Below are positions 56,542 through 64,000 of a DNA stretch of 64,000 nt, one piece after another. Each line of letters begins with the position of its first letter. Within the stretch, counting starts at the first letter, position 1. Both the position numbers and the translations under genes were made by a program. A model generated the notes under the pieces. That model was given only the letters and a program-made list of their open reading frames with translations, ran no database searches and had not been told where the DNA came from. The DNA comes from Gonatopus flavifemur (taxonomy: Eukaryota; Arthropoda; Insecta; Hymenoptera; Dryinidae). The stretch covers positions 31,718,001 through 31,782,000 of the forward strand of contig JAFFJZ010000004.1 of assembly GCA_018340375.1 (NCBI GenBank), given 5' to 3'.

Positions 56542-56883
56542 AACCAAATTTCAATGAGTGAATCCACTAACATGAATTTTATTGAAAATAAAGGGGGTGG
56601 ACAAATCCACGTTGCCTCTCCGTTGCCTCAACGGAGACTCTCCCTTATTTCTCCCTCATTTCCACGGCTCTCATTTCTCCACTGATTCTCCACCTCCAGT
56701 CCACCGAAGTCCTGGGTAGAGAATCGGTGGTTGTGCTGTACGGGCGGTGAGATTGGGTCAGAACATTGTCCACGTTTGATTGTAATTTAATGAGAATTGG
56801 TCAGAATCAATGGGTTCTTTTAACCAGGGCTCCATGCACGTTCACTGAACGTATTTTGGTGTTTTTATATTTACATATTTCTT

Positions 56884-57068
56884 CAGTGTTGTCATATTCG
56901 TCGAGTTGGGAAATTGCAGCTAGGTCACGTGACTACATTTTGCACTAACACATATAAGTGGTCTTGTCAGTGAGCGGTTCACCGATAAGAGTGCTCAAAT
57001 GTGTTAGTGTGAAATACAGTCACGTGACCAAGCTGCAATTTCCCAGCTTGATGAATATCGCAACACTG
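56884..57068. mobile_element. hAT-type hairpin, CAGTGTTGCGATATTC family (185 bp)
   Basis: 8-bp duplication TATTTCTT (56876-56883, 57069-57076). Confidence 0.94.
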
Positions 57069-57510
57069 TATTTCTTCAAAAACATTATAATCACATTATT
57101 TTCTAAAAATACTCAACTCCATTCCCACAATGAATATGTATATAGATACATATAATTTATAAAAGATATGTTAGTGCACAGGCAACAAGTATTTTCAACC
57201 TTCAACTCATTTTTCAATTTTATGTATGTATTTATTCATTTAAATCATACAATTTTGTAGTGTATTGATTTCTTAAAATATTATGCATATGATAAAATTT
57301 TCACATGATTCGTTTTTTCAATTATAATCCAAACATAACATGCTCTTCTTAATATAAAATTAGTCTCGGATAAGTAAACACTGAATTGTCAATTATATAT
57401 TTAAATATGTATGCAAACTTATATATACAAAACTCGATTTTACATTGAAGATATATTTCGAATGTTATCAACTACAATGATTGGGTATTAGATGTTTCTG
57501 GCGAATTTAT

Positions 57511-57924
57511 TTGCAATCATTCCCACCAAACAGTTTTTCACTATATCACAGTTATGATGTAGCTTCCAAATCACATGCAATGTAACCTGCTTGTTACATG
57601 CAATGGGCAAGCAACGTGTACTTTCATACTCGCGAAAAGTAGTTGCAACGTTACTGTAACATAACATCTTCTCTCATCATAACTCAGTTCAAAAAGTGTC
57701 TACAATGCATATTTTTCAAAATGAAAAGCTCATCATATTTGCATACAACCACGATGTAACTCACACAGAAGATGTTATGTTACAGTAACGTTGCAACTAT
57801 ATTTCGCGAGTGCGGAATTACAAGTTGCCAGTCCATTGCATGCAACGAAAAGGTGATATTGCGTGTGATCTCAAATTACATTGTAGTTATGATGTGGTAA
57901 CAAACTATGTTTGGTGAGAATTGC
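57511..57924. mobile_element. Foldback with CACCAAACA ends (about 410 bp)
   Basis: ccaccaaacagtttttcac pairs with the right end; inner arms acgttactgtaacataacat and cacagttatgatgta pair with inverse copies. Confidence 0.78.
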
Positions 57925-59214
57925 TTTCATGGAATCAAATGAGCGATTTGAGACACATTTTTCCAATGATATTAAATGATGTATATTCATCAATAAAATT
58001 TATATAAACAACATATCAACCTGCCGTCAAAGAATATAAAGATGAAAGTGCCACACAATTCTGTGAAATACTGTTGAAATCGGTGTAGATTCTTTAGAAG
58101 AGAGTTCTTCTTATTCTAGAATCATTTCTAAGGAATTGATTCGAGTTAATTTTATATACCCTCTTATACAAGATGTCCCAAAAGTAACTCAGAACATTTA
58201 CAGATTACATCATATAAAATCAAGATTTTCTATTTGGAAAAATTCAATTTGAAGCTTAATTCTTAGAATATGAATAGGAATATGAAAAAACGGACGAATC
58301 ACATCAATTAATTGTTTTCAAGTTACCCTAATACTCCTAGTTTTGAAAATTATAATAACCTGGATCATAGGAACCTCAGATTGTTATAACTCAAAATTAA
58401 CGAAGTTAGAATAACTTAAAAAATACCTTTTTTCTAAGTTACCAAGTGATTAAATTATTTAAGCTATAGAATTACACATTTTGAAATAATTATAAAATTT
58501 CAGATTGCGTATTCCACAAAAATTAAACCCCAAAACGAATTTTTCCTGAATAAGGTTTTCTAATTTTTTATCTGAAAAAATTTTTGAAACCAGTTTCACT
58601 TTTATTGACGCATAAAAAGAAACAAATTTCAGAACATTCTCTATTTGGTTCTCTTTCATGCCTCTGTAACATAATGGAAAAATTCCTTATTATAAGTACA
58701 AAACAGAGGCACTTTAAAAATGAATGACAATAAATTAGTTCATCATAATTTTTATATTAACAGTGTTTTATTATAACAGAATTTCGACATGTTTGTGTAC
58801 AGTTGAATGTAAACTGAATTGAATATATTTGAATACAATTCCATAATGTAATGTAAATTTACATTATAAATAATTACATAACAGTTTAAAAAAGTTATAA
58901 GAATTATATTTACAATAATCAATACATAAATTTATTCCACTTGTTCATGGTTGAAATTTCATTTGAATCATAAATTCCAGAATATTTTACAGTATGTGAA
59001 ACACTGTATTAGTTTATGTGAATCAAAACTTCTCTGTTTTGTACTTTCGATAATGATAACTACATTCATTCTGGAAAAGTGCAATAAAAATTCTTCAAAG
59101 AAAAATTCTCTGAGCGATTTTTATTTGAAGTTTGAATTGATGATATATGCATTCGATGCTCGCCAATGTAGAAATGATTCAAATTGAAAGAAATATTGTA
59201 CTTAGTTGTGGGCT
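57925..59214. other. No gene; probable 3' flank/UTR of RPRD1-like gene and an old repeat
   Basis: 58170-58440 starts acaagatgtcccaaaagtaa, like a decayed CAGGGTGTCCC end. The remainder is AT-rich. Confidence 0.4.
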
Positions 59215-59364
59215 TTAATGCAAAGAAAATAAATCTCCAGCTGAAGGCAGTGGAGCTAAACCCCCAGTTACATCAGGTAATTGTGTTAGATCAGGAAGAT
59301 TAGAAATATGAGATTTCACTTCTGATCTCACTGCACATACTTTCTTCAATTTTTCTTTATAATC
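59215..59364 (-). CDS. RPRD1B: RPRD1-like exon 5 and stop
   Basis: 49 codons plus TAA; ends ...VTGGLAPLPSAGDLFSLH, the conserved family C-terminus. Confidence 0.94.
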   Translation of the reverse strand, partial: DYKEKLKKVCAVRSEVKSHISNLPDLTQLPDVTGGLAPLPSAGDLFSLH

Positions 59365-61678
59365 CTGCAGAACAGAAAACTTTTAGAAATAAGAAACTGA
59401 TTTTGCATTGAGAAACTAAGAATCATACTATTTATTATCATACTTTTAATAAAATGGACCTTTTATCCTAATTATTTTTATGTTCAACACATGAACTTTA
59501 CCTCTAAGGTTGTTTGTGCTTGCTGGAGTAGTTGTCTTTGAGCCAATGTATAATCCCTAAGCATAGTTAATAATTTCCTCCTGTCTTCCATTTCTGCTTG
59601 TAATCGACCATTATAATCTGCTAAAAGTGCAGCAGCTTCATTGACGGCGACACTCAATTGATCTGCAGCTGTTCTATCTGCAAGATTTGCCAAAAGTGAG
59701 ACTTCTGAAACTTCTGGGGGTAGAGATGCTATACGTTCTCTAACAGCAGCATCAGATGATGCTGTGTTTTCCAAATCCTGAAATATAGAATATCCTATTA
59801 AGTGTGTAGTGTAATTTGGTTAATGAAAAAATATTCAAAGTACATGAATTGATGCGAAAATTAATATGGAAAGTGTAACCAATCAATGAATACCATGTTG
59901 TGGGTACACAAAAAGAATGTTGATGAATAGGTGAAGTCAGAATCCAAATCGACTCAATTGATATAACAAAACAGAATTCATTGTTATATATTAATAACCA
60001 AACCAAAGATGAACAAATTTTCTTCATGAATTGAAAAATCTTTGAAAATGAACTCAAATGCAGATTTAACATATATAAAATGTATTTATAACACAGAAAA
60101 TTAATGAATGATATCCCTTAGAGCTGTGTTGCCAGAAACTGAGGACCAACAGTGCAAGGATCGGAGATTATTGGTTAATCTAATCAACAGGGATGTTTGA
60201 CTGGATATAGATTGTTGGATCTCAAAATTCCTGGCATCGCTACCTCAGAGTCAAGATTCAATATTTTTGTGTTTCTAAAAATAAGATATTTTATTGGTTT
60301 TGTTACATGTTCTATTGGATTATTGTTCGCAAAAATGACATTAACCATTAAAGCTTTTATGAGCTCCTCTGTTTCTGGTGGATCACCTCCTGGTGTTCTA
60401 GGACTCAGGGTCACATGTAATTCTTTGGTTCCATCCACTTCAACTTCTGTCTCAGATTTTTTCCTCTCCTTCTTTTCTTTCTATCGAAGAAAAATAAAGA
60501 TCATTAGGATGATTATTTGCTGAGCAAATAGAATGCAAAATTTACCTTAGGCTTTTCTATATCATTTTTAGGTTTCTTCTTTGGCGGAGGTGTCCCAGAA
60601 TCTCTTGAAACGTTAGGTTCAAAAGCAGATTTGAATTCTGCAATTTGTGCTTTATCATATACACCTCTTTCTTCCCAAATTTGAAGTAACCTATTTAATC
60701 TTTCTCTGGTTTTATCATCAAATCCTTTCATATGTTCGAAGGCTTTTGGCATTACTGCTTCAAATTCTTTCCCAAACTCTGGACCTTTTTTTTTACTGTT
60801 TTGAATGACATCATTTGCTAGATACATAAACATCAACTTGCGATTATCTTTAACTGCAACAAAATAGTCATGGATTATTAAAAGCATGCAACATGGTGTA
60901 ATTTATACAAACACTTAGGAATCAATCAGTTTCTATGTAATAATGTGATTAATTAATTCACAAAAATATATCAAAGAAATGGAGTAATGAATGGAAAGTA
61001 TTTTTAACTACATATAACTTGAACAATTTTCAGAAAAAATGACCATATGTGTTATATGGCTATCAAAGAATTGATTAAGAGACAATTCTTTGGCAATTTA
61101 TTTTTCAATAATGCTTTTAGCAGGTGTTTAAAATAACTTGTGAAGTAAAAATCGTTTTGAAAGAGGACACATAAAAATATGTTGAAAGCTGATTTCACAC
61201 TGTGAAATGTTGTATATTGGAGTTGAAAAATTGATTAATGCTTTATTCATTTCTCTTGGAATATATGCCAGTTTGATCAATTTTTGAAAAACAGAACAAA
61301 AACTGACTAGTTTGATTATTCGTAAAAACTCTGAATTTTCATTTAGTTACGAATAAATGTGCAGGTACATACTTGATTACGTAGCGATAAAAGGGATTTT
61401 ACAACCTACAAATCTATGAACTGAATTGACAATGAGAATGTTGACTGTTTGCTTATCGGTACGTTGATACGAGAAAGAAATAAGGGACATCTTCAACTGA
61501 AATGAAATGCATTCAATGTTTATTTACCTTTACACATTTCCTTGAACCAGACTTTCACGATGGTTGGATGATGTTTTCTGTGATGAATCAACCAAAGAGA
61601 TAAAGTTTGAATACTTTGTTGGGATGGATTCAGATCCATTAATCTTTTGACAAGCGCACTTTCTGTAAATCCTGTCAT
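59215..61678 (-). CDS. RPRD1B: RPRD1A/B-like CTD-interacting transcription regulator
   Basis: Five exons (61678-61528, 60853-60546, 60480-60346, 59777-59502, 59364-59215) total 1020 nt, giving 339 residues, near the roughly 326 of human RPRD1B. Residues 1-130 are a CID domain (TLSLWLIHHRKH, KLMFMYLANDVIQNSKKKGP, LNRLLQIWEERGVY). Then come a basic linker (PPPKKKPKNDIEKPK), EELIKALMDLEN, and a C-terminal coiled-coil domain (LADYNGRLQAEMEDRRKLL) ending GGLAPLPSAGDLFS. In the known family the CID binds phosphorylated RNA polymerase II CTD repeats in the nucleus, affecting CTD phosphatase recruitment and cell-cycle gene expression. All introns are GT-AG and 0.06-0.7 kb, with only one small repeat in intron 3, unlike the transposon-laden ZGPAT introns. 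RPRD1A versus RPRD1B cannot be separated here. Confidence 0.95.
59502..59777 (-). CDS. RPRD1B: RPRD1-like exon 4
   Basis: 92 codons, phase 0, alpha-helical with coiled-coil character (ALLADYNGRLQAEMEDRRKL). Acceptor ttcag, donor gtaaag. Confidence 0.94.
60346..60480 (-). CDS. RPRD1B: RPRD1-like exon 3
   Basis: 45 codons: charged linker, then SPRTPGGDPPETEELIKALM. Donor gttaat, acceptor gatag. It joins in phase to DLENTAS of exon 4. Confidence 0.88.
60546..60853 (-). CDS. RPRD1B: RPRD1-like exon 2
   Basis: Acceptor ttgcag, donor gtaaat. Rest of the CID plus a lysine-rich linker with PPPKKKPK, a plausible nuclear localisation signal. Confidence 0.95.
61528..61678 (-). CDS. RPRD1B: RPRD1-like exon 1
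   Basis: ATG at 61678; MTGFTESALVKRLMDLNPSQ and the start of the CID; donor gtaaat. Confidence 0.94.
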
Positions 61679-61879
61679 TTTCCAGCTGACTTATGTTTAT
61701 CATAAGCAGTCAAATTGGCCAAATATCCCGACTATGAGCGGTAACGGTAACAAACGCACGATTCAACCGCTGATATATAGGTTAACGTTCATGCCAAAGC
61801 GTTAAGGCCATAGAAAAATGATATATTGAAGGCCTAGCAAGGCCTAGACCAGGCCCCTAACACTTCAAAGAGTTTTCAC

Positions 61880-62102
61880 CAGGGGGCATAATCTCGAATA
61901 GAAAATTTTTAAACGGATTTCAGCGCTGCCATACGGTAGTACAGTGAATTATTTTACATGTATACACTAACACTAATTCGAAAATCGGTGTGATTTGTTC
62001 ATTGTTTGTGTTAGTTGTATCTATGGAGAATAATTCACTGTACTACCGTACGGCAGCGCTGAAATCCGTTTGAGAATGTTCCATTTGAGATTATGCCCCC
62101 TG
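61880..62102. mobile_element. hAT-type hairpin, CAGGGGGCATAA family (223 bp)
   Basis: Arms CAGGGGGCATAATCTC and cagcgctgccatacggtagt; 8-bp duplication GTTTTCAC on both sides. It lies 200 bp upstream of the RPRD1-like start codon. Confidence 0.94.
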
Positions 62103-62128
62103 GTTTTCACTAGATTCATATTCATTAA

Positions 62129-62216
62129 AGGGTTACTAGCGGTTGACATCTAAACACGTTGGTGAGAAAAGGACACGCTGATAGGATAGAAAGAGAGATT
62201 CGATACTGTCGCTAAT
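62129..62216. mobile_element. TTAA-type MITE relic related to 26577-26669
   Basis: ttaaagggttactagcggtt then acacgttggtgagaa, gatagaaagagag and cgctaatatctcc, in the same order as 26577-26669. Confidence 0.65.
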
Positions 62217-62278
62217 ATCTCCTAGAATGTCCTCTATCCGCTAGTAGCGCTGGATGACATATTGGCAAACAGAGCTAC

Positions 62279-62536
62279 CAGGGGGCATAAACTGAAATAT
62301 AAAATTTTCAGAACTGAATGTGGCGCTCTCCAGTGTGGATTAGTGAAAGTTCGAATGGAATCCAGGGAGTGGGGGTATCAAGTATATTCATGTTGTATTA
62401 CCAACACAAGTATACTTGTGTTGGTGATTATAGGTGATAGCCCCACTCCCTGCATTCCATTCGAACTTTCACTAATCCACACTTGAGAGCGCCACATTCA
62501 GTTCTGAAAATTTCATACTTCAGTTTATGCCCCCTG
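62279..62536. mobile_element. hAT-type hairpin, CAGGGGGCATAA family, long variant (258 bp)
   Basis: 8-bp duplication AGAGCTAC. Shares only the terminal CAGGGGGCATAA with 61880-62102; arms (ggaatccagggagtggggg) are different. Confidence 0.94.
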
Positions 62537-62667
62537 AGAGCTACCAAATGGGCAATACCGTTGAGGGGAATAGTGTCCACACCATTGTTCATTGTTCATA
62601 TACGTCATATACATATTCTGACTTCCACACGGGACCTATAAAGGTCTAGCTACACAAGTTGCGTAAA

Positions 62668-63035
62668 GACAAACGTAAACGTAAACGTAAACGTAAACGG
62701 CTGCGCACAGAGCCAATGTTCCGTAGTACAGTCGATGGATTTAACCCGTTCCCTCCCTATTTCATCAATTTGAGAACACCCATCAATAAATTTCGATTGT
62801 CATCATAATATTCAATTTCAAAGCTTTCAAACCATATCATCGATCAACGTGAATTGTTCCTCGAATGTTTAATTGGTTGAATTTCAATTTTTATCAAGAG
62901 TTTGTGAATTAGGACATAGTTTTCCACAACTCATCAAAGATGGGAGGGAACGGATTAAACCCGACTGTACCTATCTTTCCGTTCTTTACGGAAAATTGGC
63001 TCTATGCGCAGCCGTTTACGTTTACGTTTGTTTTC
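62668..63035. mobile_element. GTAAAC-repeat foldback with a nested pogo-like MITE
   Basis: (aaacgt)n at 62674-62698 then ggctgcgcacagagccaat, inverted at 62990-63031. Nested 62729-62967. Confidence 0.78.
62729..62967. mobile_element. Pogo-like TA-flanked MITE (239 bp)
   Basis: CAGTCGATGGATTTAACCCG / CAGTCGGGTTTAATCCG ends, TA on both sides. Confidence 0.85.
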
Positions 63036-63072
63036 ACCAATATAGCAACTCTGCTCTGCTGCTGATTGAAAA

Positions 63073-63244
63073 CAGTGATGCCAGCATTTGGTCGACTCGA
63101 TTTTCCCCTTCCATCACGCTGTATACAATCAAATTTCTTTTGTCGGAGGTTTGATTGTGTGTGTGACATTTCTATACAGACAGATGTGATGGATGGTGAT
63201 GGAGAGGAAAAATCGACTCGGTCGACCAAATGCTGGCATCACTG
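63073..63244. mobile_element. hAT-type MITE, CAGTGATGCCAGC family (172 bp)
   Basis: 8-bp duplication ATTGAAAA. Differs from the 166-bp copies by small indels, including a local gatggatggtgatgg duplication. It lies about 250 bp upstream of the INPP5F-like ATG. Confidence 0.94.
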
Positions 63245-63498
63245 ATTGAAAATACTAGATCAGTCAGTTGGGTGCAACAAGAATTCATGATGCATGAACA
63301 TATTATATATTCTTTGTTGACATATTATTATTGATCCTGATAAACAATGACATACAAAGTGTTAATGTGTACATCCTGTATAATAGTTTCCCGCATAGTG
63401 TGTATCTCGAATCAGAAGAAGGAATGTTAATTGTAAAGAAATAATTTCGTTTTTCGAAACGTCACTGATCACACAAAGCTGTCACTTATAAAACTCAA

Positions 63499-64000
63499 AT
63501 GGAATTATTTCGTACTGACACGCATTTTATTTTCGTAAAAGAGAAAAATAGTCTTTGGTGTGATAGATCCACTGGGAAATTTTTTGCCAAATCAGGTGAA
63601 TACATATTCAAAATTTAAATCCAAATCTCAGTACTGTCTTGTCTTTCACAATAAATTTATCATAATGTGTTCCAACATAAAAATTAATTTATATATATAT
63701 ATTCGTATAAAATTTCTTGACAATAAAATATTTTACATTTACAATGATAATATCATTTGTGAACTGATGAGAATTTAATGACTGATAATTATTTTTATTG
63801 ACAAATTGATGAGTAAGCTCAGTTCACGAGCAATCTGTAATGCAATATATTGCTTGTTGAAAAAAAAAACATTAACAAATTGATAAATGTTGGAAAATGA
63901 TAAATCAATAATTTGGTTACAGATTGGGAATGGGCCTCTGCCAGGAATATAGAATGTGTTGGCATAGTTCATGGAATAGTTGGGAAGATAGAGCAATCAT
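63499..64000 (+). CDS. INPP5F: INPP5F/SAC2-like phosphoinositide phosphatase, 5' part only
   Basis: Exon 1 (63499-63595) starts MELFRTDTHFIFVKEKNSLW and ends FFAKS before donor gtgaat. Exon 2 begins at 63923 after ttacag and reads DWEWASARNIECVGIVHGIV then GKIEQS to the window edge. This matches the N-terminus of INPP5F (MELF...LWCS..., CLGLVEGVIGKI). The family dephosphorylates PI4P on endosomes through a Sac domain that would lie beyond the window. Phase agrees across the junction (split D codon). Head to head with the RPRD1-like gene, 1.8 kb apart. Only about 58 residues are visible, so function rests on family membership. Confidence 0.82.

Larger units (their letters stand above)
55720..56744. 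mobile_element. CCCGTACAGCAC-family hairpin (level 2)
   Basis: cccgtacagcacaaccaccg / cggtggttgtgctgtacggg. Arms run through gattctccacc and gtccaccgaagtcctggg, broken by two further insertions. Confidence 0.85.
55568..56829. mobile_element. CCCTGGTTAAAAGAA foldback holding a three-level nest
   Basis: Ends ccctggttaaaagaatccat / gggttcttttaaccaggg and inner tctgaccaaatctcattga. Contains 55720-56744. Confidence 0.82.

Noticed and set aside
60120..60245. Short MITE in RPRD1 intron 3 (tgttgccagaaactg ... cctggcatcgc)
   Set aside because: The ends resemble the CAGTGTTGCCAG family, but no target duplication was found and the arms are weak; could be an old relic.

Overview
The window is metazoan nuclear DNA, AT-rich, with spliced protein genes embedded in dense transposon remnants. 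The four host genes and the transposon types (mariner, Tc1, pogo, small hAT and TTAA elements) fit an insect. A hymenopteran is my best guess from general protein resemblance, but the sequence alone does not prove it. Nothing prokaryotic, no CRISPR and no viral gene was seen.

Host genes. (1) A ZGPAT-like gene (CCCH zinc finger, G-patch family) lies on the minus strand with six coding exons from 30103 down to 5352. Its 3' exons, including the expected G-patch, are not seen and probably lie left of the window. Two of its introns are 11.5 and 11.9 kb and packed with transposons. (2) A CNEP1R1-like gene (nuclear envelope phosphatase regulatory subunit) lies on the plus strand, four exons, 33693-34968, complete. 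(3) An RPRD1A/B-like gene (RNA polymerase II CTD-interacting) lies on the minus strand, five exons, 61678-59215, complete. (4) The first two exons of an INPP5F/SAC2-like phosphoinositide phosphatase lie on the plus strand from 63499 and run off the right edge. Genes 1 and 2 are head to head (3.6 kb apart), 2 and 3 are tail to tail (24 kb apart), and 3 and 4 are head to head (1.8 kb apart).

Mobile DNA, left part (1-33 kb): a 130-bp tandem repeat split by a mariner; four mariners with TA target duplications (2776-4515, 13510-15823, 19577-20885, and 52116-53395 further right); an almost intact Tc1 element with a small intron (21319-22939); a pogo-type deletion derivative; a DDxD transposase with long terminal repeats (8121-10091); and a truncated non-LTR retrotransposon (23997-25297). 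Around and inside these sit about 17 small palindromic elements with exact or nearly exact target duplications, nearly all 8 bp (hAT type), and several TTAA-flanked elements. The intergenic spacer 30.3-33.5 kb is an almost continuous nest of them.

Mobile DNA, right part (35-57 kb): this 24-kb gene-free interval is dominated by foldback structures. These include a 1.2-kb inverted repeat, a possible 10.3-kb element with matching ends at 37456 and 47735, a foldback with 131-bp tandem units (44248-45704), foldbacks whose arms are arrays of short self-palindromic words, a 650-bp near-perfect palindrome (54793-55438), and a triple nest at 55568-56829. Two tRNA-derived SINE-like sequences are present. 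The most system-like signals are this set of tandem-armed foldbacks, the set of nested elements whose target duplications allow the insertion order to be read, and a TTAA element sitting in an otherwise open mariner transposase reading frame.
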